64,000 bases of DNA from Pukyongiella litopenaei (GCF_003008555.2 NZ_CP027665.1:3410001-3474000); one strand, 5' to 3'; shown: positions 51,382 to 60,757, numbered from the stretch's first letter. Made by a program: numbers and translations. The notes: generated by a model not told the origin, from the letters alone.

Positions 51382-51968
51382 CGGTTGAAGAACGCCGCCA
51401 GTTTCGGGCGCAGCCAGGACCACAACGATGGCGCGCCGCGCCGGATCGGCGGGCCGATCCGGTTGTCGAGGTCGTCCAGGGTGACGTCATAGTCGGTCCA
51501 TGTGCCGCCGCCATTGGCCAGGTTCGTCACCGGGGGCTGGAACCGGTCGATTGCCTTGGCATAGCGTGCATCGGCGCTTTGGGCGTCCTCGAATTCGTCC
51601 CACAGCGCGCGAAACTCGGCGGCCTGCGGGTCGGGCAGCAATCCGAACAGGCGCGCGGCGGCGGCGGCTTCGCGGGCGGCGACCGCGTCGTGATCGACGG
51701 TGCCGTGGATGGGGGCGTCGCCGGCGTCGATCTCGACGATGTCGTGGATCAGCAGCATCTTCAGCACCCGGGTCACATCGACCCCCGGTTCCGCGTGATC
51801 GGCCAGAACCAGCGCGTAGAGCATGACGTGCCAGCTGTGTTCGGCCGAGTTCTCACGCCGCGACCCGTCGATCAGCGACGAGGCGCGCAGCACCGATTTC
51901 AGCCGGTCGGCTTCCCTGAGAAACGTGATCCGCGCATCGAGTGCCGGGCCGGCCGGCGATGCCGGCAT
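51378..51968 (-). CDS. HD domain hydrolase (YfbR/HDDC2-type)
   Basis: A 196-residue protein with HD-family metal motifs: ENSAEHSWHVML (His), LLIHDIVEIDAGDAP (HD) and ADARYAKAIDRF (Asp). Close to the 5'-deoxynucleotidase group. It overlaps the upstream hydrolase stop by 1 base (TGATG), so it is translated with that gene. Confidence 0.9.
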   Translation of the reverse strand: MPASPAGPALDARITFLREADRLKSVLRASSLIDGSRRENSAEHSWHVMLYALVLADHAEPGVDVTRVLKMLLIHDIVEIDAGDAPIHGTVDHDAVAAREAAAAARLFGLLPDPQAAEFRALWDEFEDAQSADARYAKAIDRFQPPVTNLANGGGTWTDYDVTLDDLDNRIGPPIRRGAPSLWSWLRPKLAAFFNR

Positions 51969-52621
51969 CAGCGGGTATTCTCGGTCAGGCGGCGTTTCAC
52001 ATAATCGGTCACATTGCCGATCATCGTGTCCATATGCGGGTCCTGGAAGAAATGGTCCGCGCCGTCCAGTTCCTCGTGGGTGATGGTGATGCCCTTCTGT
52101 TCGTGCAGCTTGCCGACCAGCGTGCGGGTGTCCTCGGGCGGGGCGACGCGGTCGGAGGTGCCGTTGATGACCAGCCCGGAAGAGGGGCAGGGGGCGAGGA
52201 AGGAAAAATCATACATGTTGGCCGGCGGCGACACGCTGATGAAGCCGGTGATCTCGGGCCGGCGCATCAGCAGTTGCATCCCGATCCAGGCACCGAAGGA
52301 AAACCCGGCGACCCAGCAATGCTTGGAGTTGTTGTTCATCGACTGCAGGTAGTCGAGCGCGCTGGCGGCGTCGGACAGTTCGCCCACGCCCTGATCGTAT
52401 TCGCCCTGCGACCGCCCGACGCCTCGGAAATTGAACCGCAGCACGGTAAAGCCCATGTTGTAGAAGGCGTAGTGCAGGTTATAAACGACCTTGTTGTTCA
52501 TGGTGCCGCCGAACTGCGGATGCGGGTGCAGCACGATGGCGATGGGGGCGTCCTTTTCCTTCTGCGGGTGATAGCGGCCTTCGAGGCGGCCTTCGGGTCC
52601 GGGAAAGATGACCTCGGGCAT
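51968..52621 (-). CDS. Alpha/beta hydrolase
   Basis: A 217-residue hydrolase of the compact type. LHPHPQFGGTMNN is near the oxyanion hole, FNFRGVGRSQGEYD is conserved, VAGFSFGAWIGMQL holds the nucleophile Ser, and DGADHFFQDPH the His. No signal peptide. The start faces the iscR promoter region divergently. Confidence 0.9.
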   Translation of the reverse strand: MPEVIFPGPEGRLEGRYHPQKEKDAPIAIVLHPHPQFGGTMNNKVVYNLHYAFYNMGFTVLRFNFRGVGRSQGEYDQGVGELSDAASALDYLQSMNNNSKHCWVAGFSFGAWIGMQLLMRRPEITGFISVSPPANMYDFSFLAPCPSSGLVINGTSDRVAPPEDTRTLVGKLHEQKGITITHEELDGADHFFQDPHMDTMIGNVTDYVKRRLTENTR

Positions 52622-52686
52622 GGGGGCGATGGTCCTGTTTTCTGCCGTCGGTGGCCGGGCAATCTTGACGAAAAACCTTGGGCACC

Positions 52687-52701
52687 TTAGAACGGTTCTA
52701 A
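52687..52701. promoter_or_regulatory. Irr/ICE-type iron operator upstream of iscR
   Basis: TTAGAA-CGG-TTCTAA, a perfect 15-base palindrome, matches the core of the alphaproteobacterial iron control element (TTTAGAA-N3-TTCTAAA) bound by Irr. It lies 88 bases before iscR and 66 bases before the divergent hydrolase. It would repress or activate the suf operon according to heme/iron status. Confidence 0.7.
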
Positions 52702-52788
52702 TTCTGTTGGAGGCCGAAAGACCGGCCTTCAGCGCAGATAGGCAATGGCGTCCGAAAGGTCAACGATCACGCGGACGGGGAGTGTCAG

Positions 52789-53250
52789 GTGAAGCTTTCG
52801 ACAAAAGGCAGATACGCAATGGTGGCGCTGGCGGATATCGCGCTGCAGGACGCCGACGGGCTGGTGTCGCTGGGCGAGATCGCGCAGCGGCAGGATATCT
52901 CGCTGCCCTATCTGGAGCAGCTGTTCGTGAAGCTGCGCCGGGCGGGGCTGGTGGAATCGGTGCGCGGACCGGGTGGCGGCTACCGCCTGGCGCGGCCCGC
53001 CGCCGAGATCCGCGTGGTCGACATCCTGTCGGCGGTGGATGAAACCGTCGACGCGATGCACAAGGGCGCCGGTGCGTCCGGAGGATCATCGGGCAGCCGG
53101 GCGCAGTCGCTGACCAACCGGCTGTGGGAAGGGTTGAGCGCCCATGTCTATGTCTTTTTGCACCAGACGCGTCTGTCGGACGTGATCCGCAACGATCTGG
53201 CGCCGTGCCCGGCGGTGCCGAACCTGTTTGCGGTGGTGGACGCGGAATGA
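52789..53250 (+). CDS. iscR: Rrf2 family regulator IscR without the cysteine ligands
   Basis: A 153-residue Rrf2 winged-helix regulator: MKLSTKGRYAMVALADIAL, ISLPYLEQLFVKLRRAGL, VRGPGGGYRLARP. Residues 91-104, where E. coli IscR has Cys92, Cys98 and Cys104, contain only Gly, Ala, Ser and similar; the sole cysteine is Cys140. Rhodobacter sphaeroides IscR is known to lack these cysteines yet still bind a cluster. It heads the suf operon. GTG start at 52789. Confidence 0.92.
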   Translation: MKLSTKGRYAMVALADIALQDADGLVSLGEIAQRQDISLPYLEQLFVKLRRAGLVESVRGPGGGYRLARPAAEIRVVDILSAVDETVDAMHKGAGASGGSSGSRAQSLTNRLWEGLSAHVYVFLHQTRLSDVIRNDLAPCPAVPNLFAVVDAE

Positions 53251-53277
53251 CCGGGCGGGTGATCCGGGATAGGGGCA

Positions 53278-53314
53278 GGGGGCTGTCTGCCCCCTCTTGG
53301 CCCGTGCCGGGCCA
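53278..53314 (+). promoter_or_regulatory. Two hairpins between iscR and the desulfurase gene
   Basis: AGGGGGC-TGTCT-GCCCCCT (53277-53295) followed by TGGCCCG-TGC-CGGGCCA (53298-53314). There is no T-run. They precede copy C of the repeat, and may reduce expression of the downstream operon relative to iscR. Confidence 0.45.
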
Positions 53315-53319
53315 ATTCA

Positions 53320-53348
53320 CCCCCGAGGATATTTCGGGCAAGAGGAAG
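53320..53348 (+). repeat. Intergenic hairpin-plus-box element, copy C
   Basis: CCCGAG-GATAT-TTCGGG stem, then CAAGAGGAAG. Compared with copy A the stem bases differ but pairing is kept (CCGGA/TCCGG). The box ends about 10 bases before the desulfurase GTG and provides its purine-rich ribosome site. Confidence 0.55.
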
Positions 53349-53358
53349 GGGGCCGCCG

Positions 53359-54402
53359 GTGCGCAGGGTCTATCTTGATCACAACGCCACCGCGCCGCTT
53401 CGTCCCGAGGCGCGGGAGGCGATGATCGCGGCAATGGATTGCCCGGGCAACCCGTCTTCGGTCCATGCCGAGGGCCGGGCGGCGAAGGCGATTATCGAGC
53501 GCGCACGCGCGCAGGTGGCGGCGGCGTTCGGCGCGGATGGGGCCGATGTGGTGTTCACCTCGGGGGCGACAGAGGCGGCGGCGCTGGCCTGTGCCGGGCG
53601 CGGGCTGGCGGGAGCCGCGATAGAACATGACGCGGTGGCGGCCTGGGTCGATGGCGGGCTGGACGTGGACGGCGCGGGCCGGGTGGCGGTGCCGGACCCG
53701 GCGGGGTCGGTTCTGCAGATGGCCAATTCGGAAACCGGTATCGTCCAGGACCTGCCGCAGGGGCTGGCGGTGACCGATGCCACCCAGGCCTTTGGCAAGC
53801 TGCCGGTGGCGTTCAACTGGTGCGGGGCGCAGATGGCGCTGGTGTCGGCGCACAAGCTGGGCGGTCCCAAGGGTATCGGGGCGCTGGTGTTGCGGCGCGG
53901 CACCGACCTGGCGGCGCGGATGAAGGGCGGCGGGCAGGAGATGGGCCGGCGCGCGGGCACCGAGAACCTGATCGGCATTGCCGGGTTCGGCGCGGCGGCC
54001 GAGGCGGCGGCGCGCGATCTGGCCGATGGCGTCTGGGATCGGGTGGCGCAGATGCGCGACAAACTGGAACAGGCACTTGAAGTCGCGGCCAGCGGAACCA
54101 TTTTTGTCGGAAAAGGGCATGCGCGGCTGCCCAATACCTTGTGTTTCTCCACCCCGGGGTGGAAAGGAGAGACGCAGGTGATGCAGATGGACCTGGCCGG
54201 ATTCGCGATCAGCGCCGGATCGGCCTGTTCGAGCGGCAAGGTCCGGGCCAGCCGCGTGTTGCGCGCGATGGGTTACGACGAGGCCGCGGCGGCAGGCGCG
54301 ATCCGCGTGTCGCTGGGGCCCGAAACGCAGGAAGCCGACCTGATGCGGTTCGCAGAGGTATGGCTGGAAAAGGAACGAAAGCACCGCGCCCGCGCGGCGT
54401 GA
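53359..54402 (+). CDS. Cysteine desulfurase (NifS/IscS class)
   Basis: A 347-residue PLP enzyme releasing sulfur from cysteine. [18 protein letters not shown] at the N terminus, the PLP Lys in [10 protein letters not shown], and the sulfur-carrying Cys in [11 protein letters not shown]. This class (with a long Cys loop) differs from SufS later in the same operon, so two desulfurases are present. GTG start with a purine-rich site from repeat copy C. Confidence 0.93.
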   Translation: MRRVYLDHNATAPLRPEAREAMIAAMDCPGNPSSVHAEGRAAKAIIERARAQVAAAFGADGADVVFTSGATEAAALACAGRGLAGAAIEHDAVAAWVDGGLDVDGAGRVAVPDPAGSVLQMANSETGIVQDLPQGLAVTDATQAFGKLPVAFNWCGAQMALVSAHKLGGPKGIGALVLRRGTDLAARMKGGGQEMGRRAGTENLIGIAGFGAAAEAAARDLADGVWDRVAQMRDKLEQALEVAASGTIFVGKGHARLPNTLCFSTPGWKGETQVMQMDLAGFAISAGSACSSGKVRASRVLRAMGYDEAAAAGAIRVSLGPETQEADLMRFAEVWLEKERKHRARAA

Positions 54403-54418
54403 GCTGAGGAGAAGTCAG

Positions 54419-55942
54419 ATGGCTGCATTGGATCAAACCCAGGTCAAGGACGGTGTCGACCAGGAAACCGTGGACGCGGTGCGCGAGGTCGGCGGCACCT
54501 ATAAATACGGCTGGGAAACCGAGATCGAAACCGAATATGCGCCCAAGGGTCTGACCCCCGACATCGTGCGCCTGATCTCGGAGAAGAACGGCGAGCCGGA
54601 CTGGATGACCGACTGGCGGCTGGCGGCCTATGAGCGCTGGCTGACCAAGGAAGAGCCCAAATGGGCGATGGTCGACTATCCCGAGATCGATTTCCAGGAC
54701 CAGTATTACTATGCCCGGCCCAAGAGCATGGAGGTCAAGCCGAAGTCGCTCGACGAGGTCGATCCCAAGCTGTTGGCCACCTATGAGAAGCTGGGCATCC
54801 CGCTGAAGGAGCAGATGATCCTGGCGGGCGTCGACGGGGCCGAGGCGGCGCCGGCGGAGGGCCGCAAGGTTGCCGTGGACGCGGTGTTCGATTCCGTGTC
54901 GGTCGGCACCACGTTCCAGGCCGAGCTGAAGAAGGCCGGCGTGATCTTCTGTTCGATGTCCGAGGCGATCAAGGACCACCCGGACCTGGTCCGGAAGTAT
55001 CTCGGCACGGTCGTGCCGGTCAGCGACAATTTCTATGCCACGCTGAATTCGGCGGTGTTTTCGGACGGGTCGTTCGTCTATGTCCCGCCCGGCGTGCGCT
55101 GCCCGATGGAACTGAGCACCTATTTCCGCATCAACGCGGAGAATACCGGCCAGTTCGAGCGCACGCTGATCATTGCCGACAAGGGGTCCTATGTCTCCTA
55201 TCTCGAAGGCTGCACCGCGCCGCAGCGCGATACCTCGCAGCTTCATGCCGCGGTGGTCGAGATCATCGTCGAGGAAGACGCGGAGGTGAAGTACTCCACC
55301 GTGCAGAACTGGTATCCGGGCGACGAGAACGGCAAGGGCGGGATCTACAACTTTGTCACCAAGCGCGCCGATTGCCGGGGCGACCGGGCCAAGGTGATGT
55401 GGACGCAGGTCGAAACCGGCTCGGCGGTGACGTGGAAATACCCGTCCTGCATCCTGCGCGGCGATGACAGCCAGGGCGAATTCTATTCGATCGCCATCGC
55501 GAACAACTATCAGCAGGCCGATACCGGCACCAAGATGATCCACCTCGGCAAGAACACCCGGTCGCGGATCGTGTCCAAGGGCATCAGCGCGGGTCGCGCC
55601 CAGAACACCTATCGCGGGCTGGTATCGATGCATCCCAAGGCGAAGCACAGCCGCAACTATACCCAGTGCGACAGCCTGCTGATCGGCGACAGATGCGGGG
55701 CGCATACGGTGCCCTATATCGAGGTGCGGAACAATTCGTCGCGCTGCGAACACGAGGCGACCACCTCGAAGGTGGATGACGACCAGCTGTTCTATTGCCG
55801 CTCGCGCGGGATGGACGAAGAGGAGGCCGTCGCCCTCGTGGTCAACGGGTTCTGCAAGGATGTCCTGCAGGCGCTGCCGATGGAATTTGCCATGGAGGCG
55901 CAGCAGCTCGTCGCCATTTCGCTGGAGGGGTCCGTTGGCTGA
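54419..55942 (+). CDS. sufB: Fe-S cluster assembly protein SufB
   Basis: A 507-residue scaffold subunit of Suf[22 protein letters not shown] and [23 protein letters not shown]-like [12 protein letters not shown] are visible, then [11 protein letters not shown], and [20 protein letters not shown] (with Cys and His that may bind the cluster). The length is normal. The start follows GAGGAGAAG. Its stop overlaps the TTG of the small membrane gene. Confidence 0.97.
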   Translation: MAALDQTQVKDGVDQETVDAVREVGGTYKYGWETEIETEYAPKGLTPDIVRLISEKNGEPDWMTDWRLAAYERWLTKEEPKWAMVDYPEIDFQDQYYYARPKSMEVKPKSLDEVDPKLLATYEKLGIPLKEQMILAGVDGAEAAPAEGRKVAVDAVFDSVSVGTTFQAELKKAGVIFCSMSEAIKDHPDLVRKYLGTVVPVSDNFYATLNSAVFSDGSFVYVPPGVRCPMELSTYFRINAENTGQFERTLIIADKGSYVSYLEGCTAPQRDTSQLHAAVVEIIVEEDAEVKYSTVQNWYPGDENGKGGIYNFVTKRADCRGDRAKVMWTQVETGSAVTWKYPSCILRGDDSQGEFYSIAIANNYQQADTGTKMIHLGKNTRSRIVSKGISAGRAQNTYRGLVSMHPKAKHSRNYTQCDSLLIGDRCGAHTVPYIEVRNNSSRCEHEATTSKVDDDQLFYCRSRGMDEEEAVALVVNGFCKDVLQALPMEFAMEAQQLVAISLEGSVG

Positions 55943-56126
55943 TCGCACCGCGTCCTGGTCCGACCGCGTGATCGCGGCGCTGCCCTATGTGCTGACCGTA
56001 GCCGGCGGCGTGGCGGGCATCGCCTGGACCAATCTGACATTCAACGCCTCGCCGGTGCTGGGCATTGCCGCCGGCGCGCTGGTGGGGCGGTTGCTGGCGG
56101 GGCTGGTCCTCCGGCTGCTGGACTGA
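55935..56126 (+). CDS. Small two-helix membrane protein in the suf operon
   Basis: A 63-residue protein starting at TTG 55935, with GGAGGGG 4 bases before it and an 8-base overlap with sufB. Two hydrophobic segments: [18 protein letters not shown] and [20 protein letters not shown]. The N terminus is polar ([10 protein letters not shown]). Not recognised; small membrane ORFs at this place are seen in some Rhodobacteraceae. The role in Fe-S assembly is unknown. Confidence 0.7.
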   Translation: MADRTASWSDRVIAALPYVLTVAGGVAGIAWTNLTFNASPVLGIAAGALVGRLLAGLVLRLLD

Positions 56127-56181
56127 CCTGTTTCACTCACTCGAACCGGCGCGGGCGCCGATGGAATACGAAGGTATGAAA

Positions 56182-56934
56182 ATGCTTGATATCAAGAACC
56201 TGCACGTCAAACTTGAAGAAGAAGACAAACCGATCCTGAAAGGCGTCGACCTGTCGGTCGAGGCCGGCAAGGTCCATGCGATCATGGGGCCGAACGGGTC
56301 CGGGAAATCGACGCTGAGCTATGTGCTGTCGGGCCGCGACGGGTATGAGGTGACCGAGGGCAGCGCCGAACTCGAAGGCGCGGACCTGCTGGAAATGGAG
56401 CCCGAGGACCGCGCGGCCGCCGGCCTGTTCCTGGCGTTCCAATACCCGGTCGAGATCCCCGGCGTGGGCAACATGACCTTCCTGCGCACGGCCGTGAATG
56501 CCCAGCGCAAGGCGCGCGGGCAGGAGGAAATGAGCGCGGCCGACTTTCTCAAGGTGATCCGCGCGAAGGCAAAGACGCTGAAGATCGACGCCGAGATGCT
56601 CAAGCGCCCGGTGAACGTGGGTTTCTCGGGCGGCGAGAAGAAACGCAACGAGATCCTGCAGATGGCGATGCTCGAGCCGAAACTGTGCATTCTCGACGAG
56701 ACCGACAGCGGGCTCGACGTGGACGCGATGAAGCTGGTGGCCGATGGCGTGAACGCGCTGCGGGACGAAGGGCGCGGGTTTCTCGTCATCACCCATTATC
56801 AGCGGCTGCTGAACCACATCCAGCCGGATGTGGTGCACATCATGGCCAACGGGCGCATCGTCAAGACCGGCGGGCCGGAACTGGCGCTGGAGGTCGAAAA
56901 CAACGGCTATGCCGATATCCTGGCCGAGGTGTGA
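56182..56934 (+). CDS. sufC: Fe-S cluster assembly ATPase SufC
   Basis: A 250-residue ABC-type ATPase driving SufBCD. Walker [16 protein letters not shown] near residue 36, signature FSGGEKKRNEILQ, Walker B LCILDETDSGLDVDA. ATG 56182 (MLDIKN) is chosen because AAGG lies 7 bases upstream; ATGs at 56176 and 56161 are in frame. It lies 2 bases before sufD. Confidence 0.96.
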   Translation: MLDIKNLHVKLEEEDKPILKGVDLSVEAGKVHAIMGPNGSGKSTLSYVLSGRDGYEVTEGSAELEGADLLEMEPEDRAAAGLFLAFQYPVEIPGVGNMTFLRTAVNAQRKARGQEEMSAADFLKVIRAKAKTLKIDAEMLKRPVNVGFSGGEKKRNEILQMAMLEPKLCILDETDSGLDVDAMKLVADGVNALRDEGRGFLVITHYQRLLNHIQPDVVHIMANGRIVKTGGPELALEVENNGYADILAEV

Positions 56935-56936
56935 CC

Positions 56937-58217
56937 ATGGCACTGGCTGAACGCAAACAGAATACCACCGAGGCCCGGCTGGAGACGATGGCGTTTCCGA
57001 CGGCGGGCTGCACCCGTCCGGCGCGCGAAGCGGCGCTGGCGCGGGTGCGGGAGATGGGATTGCCGGAGCGGCGCGACGAGTATTGGAAATACACCCGCCC
57101 CGACACGCTGACCCGGCCCGAAGCGCCCCGCGCGGCCGTGTTCGTGCGGGACGAACCGCCGATGTTCGACGGCCAGGACCGGTTGCGCATCGTTTTCGTC
57201 GACGGGATATTCGATGCCGATGCCTCCGACGACCTGCAGCTGGACGGGGTGAAGATCGACCGTCTCGAGGATATCTGTTGCACCGATATCCACTGGGCCA
57301 GGGATCTCTACGGCGTGCTGGAAACGCGTAGCCACGACCCGGTGCCGCGTCCGCTGGCGGCGCTCAACACCGCCTTTGCCGCCGATGGCGTGGCGATCCA
57401 TGTCACCGGAAAGCCGTCGAAGCCGATCAACCTGGTCTATGTCCATTCCGACGAGGCCTCGGACGCGATCCTGCATCATGTGATCCGGGTGGAGCCGGGC
57501 GCCGAAGTCACCATTCTGGAAAACGGGCCGGCGGCGTCGCGGTTCAACAAATGCACCGAGATCGACATCGCCGATGGCGGCACGCTGCACCATGTGCGGG
57601 CGCAGGGCCGCGACCACGAACGCCGGGCCGCCACGCATATGTTCGCGCGGCTGGGAACCGAATCGGTGTTCAAGTCCTTTACGCTGACCGTGAACGGGGT
57701 GCTGACGCGCAATGAATGCGTGATCGAACTGACCGGCGACGACGCGGTGGCGCATGTGGCCGGTGCCTGTGTCGGCGATGGCGATTTCCACCATGACGAC
57801 ACCGTGTTCATCACCCATGACGCGGTGAACTGCGAAAGCCGCCAGGTGTTCAAGAAGGTGCTGCGCAACGGTGCCACCGGCGTGTTCCAGGGCAAGATCC
57901 TGGTCAAGGACGGCGCGCAGAAGACCGACGGCTACCAGATCTCGCAGAGCCTGCTGCTCGACGGGGACAGCCAGTTCCTGGCCAAGCCGGAACTGGAAAT
58001 CTATGCCGATGACGTGGCCTGTTCGCATGGCTCGACCTCGGGCGCGATCGACGACGAGGCGTTGTTCTACCTGCGCTCGCGCGGGGTGCCGCACGAGGAC
58101 GCCACCGACCTGCTGACGCTGGCCTTCCTGGCCGAGGCGGTGGAGGAGATCGAGGACGAAGGCATCGCCGGGGACATCGTGGCGCGGCTGGAAAGCTGGC
58201 TGGCCCGCCGCCGCTGA
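56937..58217 (+). CDS. sufD: Fe-S cluster assembly protein SufD
   Basis: A 426-residue partner of SufB with beta-helix core: RRDEYWKYTRPDTLTRPE near the N terminus, and the C-terminal ADDVACSHGSTSGAIDDEAL (His, Asp) followed by YLRSRGVPHEDATDLL. It lacks SufB's Cys residues at the scaffold site. The stop overlaps the first Yip1 gene start (TGATG). Confidence 0.95.
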   Translation: MALAERKQNTTEARLETMAFPTAGCTRPAREAALARVREMGLPERRDEYWKYTRPDTLTRPEAPRAAVFVRDEPPMFDGQDRLRIVFVDGIFDADASDDLQLDGVKIDRLEDICCTDIHWARDLYGVLETRSHDPVPRPLAALNTAFAADGVAIHVTGKPSKPINLVYVHSDEASDAILHHVIRVEPGAEVTILENGPAASRFNKCTEIDIADGGTLHHVRAQGRDHERRAATHMFARLGTESVFKSFTLTVNGVLTRNECVIELTGDDAVAHVAGACVGDGDFHHDDTVFITHDAVNCESRQVFKKVLRNGATGVFQGKILVKDGAQKTDGYQISQSLLLDGDSQFLAKPELEIYADDVACSHGSTSGAIDDEALFYLRSRGVPHEDATDLLTLAFLAEAVEEIEDEGIAGDIVARLESWLARRR

Positions 58218-58702
58218 TGGCCGTGACCTCGGACATCGTTGCCACCTATCGGCGGCCCGGCCGGGTGGTCGGCCGGCTGCTCGGGATGGGGCAGCGCGAG
58301 GACCGCGCGCTGATCATCCTGATGGTGGCCTGTGTCCTGGTCTTCTTTGCCCAGATGCCGCGCCTGTCGCGGCAGGCGCATCTCGAGGGGCGCGAGTTCG
58401 ACATGCTGATGGGCGGCGCGCTGCTGGGCTGGATTTTCCTGGCGCCGCTGATCTTCTACGCGCTGGCGGCGCTGTCGCATCTGCTGGCGCAGCTCCTCGG
58501 CGGGCAGGGGAGCTGGTACGGCGCCCGCCTGGCGCTGTTCTGGGCGCTGCTGGCATCGACCCCGCTGCTGCTGCTGCACGGGCTGGTGGCCGGGTTCATC
58601 GGGCCCGGCGCGGAACTGAACGCGGTCGGGGTGCTCTGGTGCCTGTTTTTCTTCTGGTTCTGGGGCGCCGGTCTGATCCGGGCCGAAAGGGCATCGCCAT
58701 GA
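58217..58702 (+). CDS. Yip1-like membrane protein
   Basis: A 161-residue protein with four membrane segments (ALIILMVACVLVFFAQM; LGWIFLAPLIFYALAALSHL; ARLALFWALLASTPLLLLHG; VGVLWCLFFFWFWGAGLI). It belongs to the YIP1-like group by size and layout, not proven. It is coupled to sufD and to the next gene (ATGA overlap), so it is part of the suf operon. Role unknown. Confidence 0.8.
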   Translation: MAVTSDIVATYRRPGRVVGRLLGMGQREDRALIILMVACVLVFFAQMPRLSRQAHLEGREFDMLMGGALLGWIFLAPLIFYALAALSHLLAQLLGGQGSWYGARLALFWALLASTPLLLLHGLVAGFIGPGAELNAVGVLWCLFFFWFWGAGLIRAERASP

Positions 58703-59289
58703 CCATTGCCGTGCTGCGCAACCTGATCGTCGAAACCCTGCGCGACCCGGCCCGGACCGCGCGCTACCTGATGTCGCTGCGGATCGCGCCCGAGGCGCTG
58801 TGGACCGGGCTGGGGCTGGTGGCGGTGCTGAACACGCTGCTGTTCTCGCTGTCGGACATGCTGGTGCCGGGACCGGCGCCGCTGCCGGGGGTGTTCGCGT
58901 CGCCGATCGTCTATTTCCTGCTGGTCGCGGCGGCGCTGGTGCTGACCGTCTATGCGCTGTTCTGGACCGGCCGGCTGTTCGGCGGCACCGGCGGGGTCGA
59001 CCAGATTCTGGTGCTGATCGTCTGGCTGCAGTCGCTGCGGCTGCTGGTGCAGGTGATCACGCTGGTGCTGGCGCTGACGATACCGGCGCTGTCGCTGCTG
59101 GTGGTGCTGTTCGCCGCCGTGGCCGGGCTCTACATCACCCTGCATTTCGTGAACGAGGCGCACCGTCTCGGTTCGCTGTTCAGGTCCAGCGGCGTGCTCG
59201 TGGCCACGGCGCTGGCGATCGTGCTGGGCCTGTCGCTTGTCCTGTCCCTGATCGGAGGCCCCGTTCTGGGGGTGGCTGCCCATGTATGA
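58699..59289 (+). CDS. Yip1 family membrane protein
   Basis: A 196-residue protein with five hydrophobic segments and the YIP1 layout: MTIAVLRNLIVETLRDP, then WTGLGLVAVLNTLLFSL, YFLLVAAALVLTVYALFW, FGGTGGVDQILVLIVWLQ and further helices. The ATG overlaps the stop of the previous gene and its end overlaps sufS by 8 bases. Two tandem Yip1-like genes inside suf are a lineage feature; function unknown. Confidence 0.82.
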   Translation: MTIAVLRNLIVETLRDPARTARYLMSLRIAPEALWTGLGLVAVLNTLLFSLSDMLVPGPAPLPGVFASPIVYFLLVAAALVLTVYALFWTGRLFGGTGGVDQILVLIVWLQSLRLLVQVITLVLALTIPALSLLVVLFAAVAGLYITLHFVNEAHRLGSLFRSSGVLVATALAIVLGLSLVLSLIGGPVLGVAAHV

Positions 59290-60502
59290 CGTGCAACGGA
59301 TCCGCGCCGATTTCCCGATCCTGGCCCGCGAGGTGAACGGCCAGCCGCTGACCTATCTCGACAATGGTGCCTCGGCGCAGAAACCGCAGGTGGTGATCGA
59401 CGCGGTCACGCGGGCCTATGCCGAGGAATATTCGAACGTTCACCGCGGCCTGCATTTCCTGTCCAACCTCGCCACCGAGAAATACGAATCCGTGCGCTGC
59501 ACCATCGCCCGGTTCCTGAACGCGCCGTCCGGGGACGACATCGTGCTGAACTCGGGCACCACCGAGGGCATCAACATGGTCGCCTATGGCTGGGCGATGC
59601 CGCGCATGTCCGCCGGCGACGAGATCGTGCTGTCGGTGATGGAGCATCACGCCAATATCGTGCCCTGGCATTTCCTGCGGGAACGCCAGGGGGTGGTGCT
59701 GAAATGGGTGGAAACCGACGCCAGCGGCTGGCTCGACCCGCAGGCGGTGCTCGATGCGATCGGGCCGCGCACGAAACTGGTGGCCGTCACCCATTGCTCC
59801 AACGTGCTGGGAACCGTGGTGGATGTGAAGACGATCACCGAAGGCGCCCATGCGCGCGGCGTGCCGGTGCTGGTGGACGGCTCGCAGGCGGCGGTGCACA
59901 TGCCGGTCGATGTCACGGATATCGGCTGCGATTTCTACGCCATCACCGGGCACAAGCTCTATGGGCCCTCCGGGTCCGGCGCGATCTATTGCAAGGCCGA
60001 GCGCATGGCCGAGATGCGCCCCTTCATCGGTGGCGGCGACATGATCCGCGAAGTGCATCGGGACGAGGTGATCTACAACGATCCGCCGATGAAATTCGAG
60101 GCCGGGACGCCCGGCATCGTGCAGACGATCGGCCTGGGCGTGGCGCTGGATTACCTGATGGATCTGGGGATGGACAGCATCGCCGCCCATGAGGCCGGGC
60201 TGCGCGATTACGCGCAGGAGAGGCTGGGCGGGCTGAACTGGCTGCAATTGCAGGGCACATGCCCCGACAAGGCCGCGATCTTCTCCTTCACGCTCGACGG
60301 GGCGGCCCATGCCCATGACGTCTCGACCATCCTCGACAAGAAGGGCGTCGCGGTCCGGGCCGGGCATCACTGCGCCGGGCCGCTGATGGACCACCTGGGC
60401 GTGACCGCGACCTGCCGGGCGAGTTTCGGGCTCTACAACACCCGCGCCGAGGTGGACGGGCTGGTCGATGCGCTGGAACTGGCCCGCGATCTGTTTGGCT
60501 GA
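59282..60502 (+). CDS. sufS: Cysteine desulfurase SufS
   Basis: A 406-residue SufS-type desulfurase: YLDNGASAQKPQVVIDA, the PLP Lys in AITGHKLYGPSGSG, and catalytic Cys in RAGHHCAGPLM. It hands persulfide to a SufE/SufU-type partner (possibly the U-type scaffold at 27 kb). Last gene of the suf operon in this window; the usual sufT (DUF59) and sufA-type genes do not follow. Confidence 0.96.
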   Translation: MYDVQRIRADFPILAREVNGQPLTYLDNGASAQKPQVVIDAVTRAYAEEYSNVHRGLHFLSNLATEKYESVRCTIARFLNAPSGDDIVLNSGTTEGINMVAYGWAMPRMSAGDEIVLSVMEHHANIVPWHFLRERQGVVLKWVETDASGWLDPQAVLDAIGPRTKLVAVTHCSNVLGTVVDVKTITEGAHARGVPVLVDGSQAAVHMPVDVTDIGCDFYAITGHKLYGPSGSGAIYCKAERMAEMRPFIGGGDMIREVHRDEVIYNDPPMKFEAGTPGIVQTIGLGVALDYLMDLGMDSIAAHEAGLRDYAQERLGGLNWLQLQGTCPDKAAIFSFTLDGAAHAHDVSTILDKKGVAVRAGHHCAGPLMDHLGVTATCRASFGLYNTRAEVDGLVDALELARDLFG

Positions 60503-60514
60503 GCCACTTTGCGA

Positions 60515-60543
60515 TTGCGAAGCCGCAGAGGCGCCGCTATACC
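60515..60543 (+). promoter_or_regulatory. Promoter for tRNA-Arg
   Basis: TTGCGA (60515-60520), 17 bases, TATACC (60538-60543). The predicted transcription start is just before the tRNA 5' end at 60555. Confidence 0.55.
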
Positions 60544-60554
60544 GCGCCAACGAC

Positions 60555-60631
<77 letters not shown>

Positions 60632-60757
60632 TAGCATTCCGACCAACCAAGAATAACATGCCGTCAGCCTTCGGTCGCCGGGATTCCGGGCGGTTTCGGC
60701 CTGTATCCGTGGCCGATCCAGGGCAGGGGCATCCAGCCGCCCGGTAGCTGCGAACGA

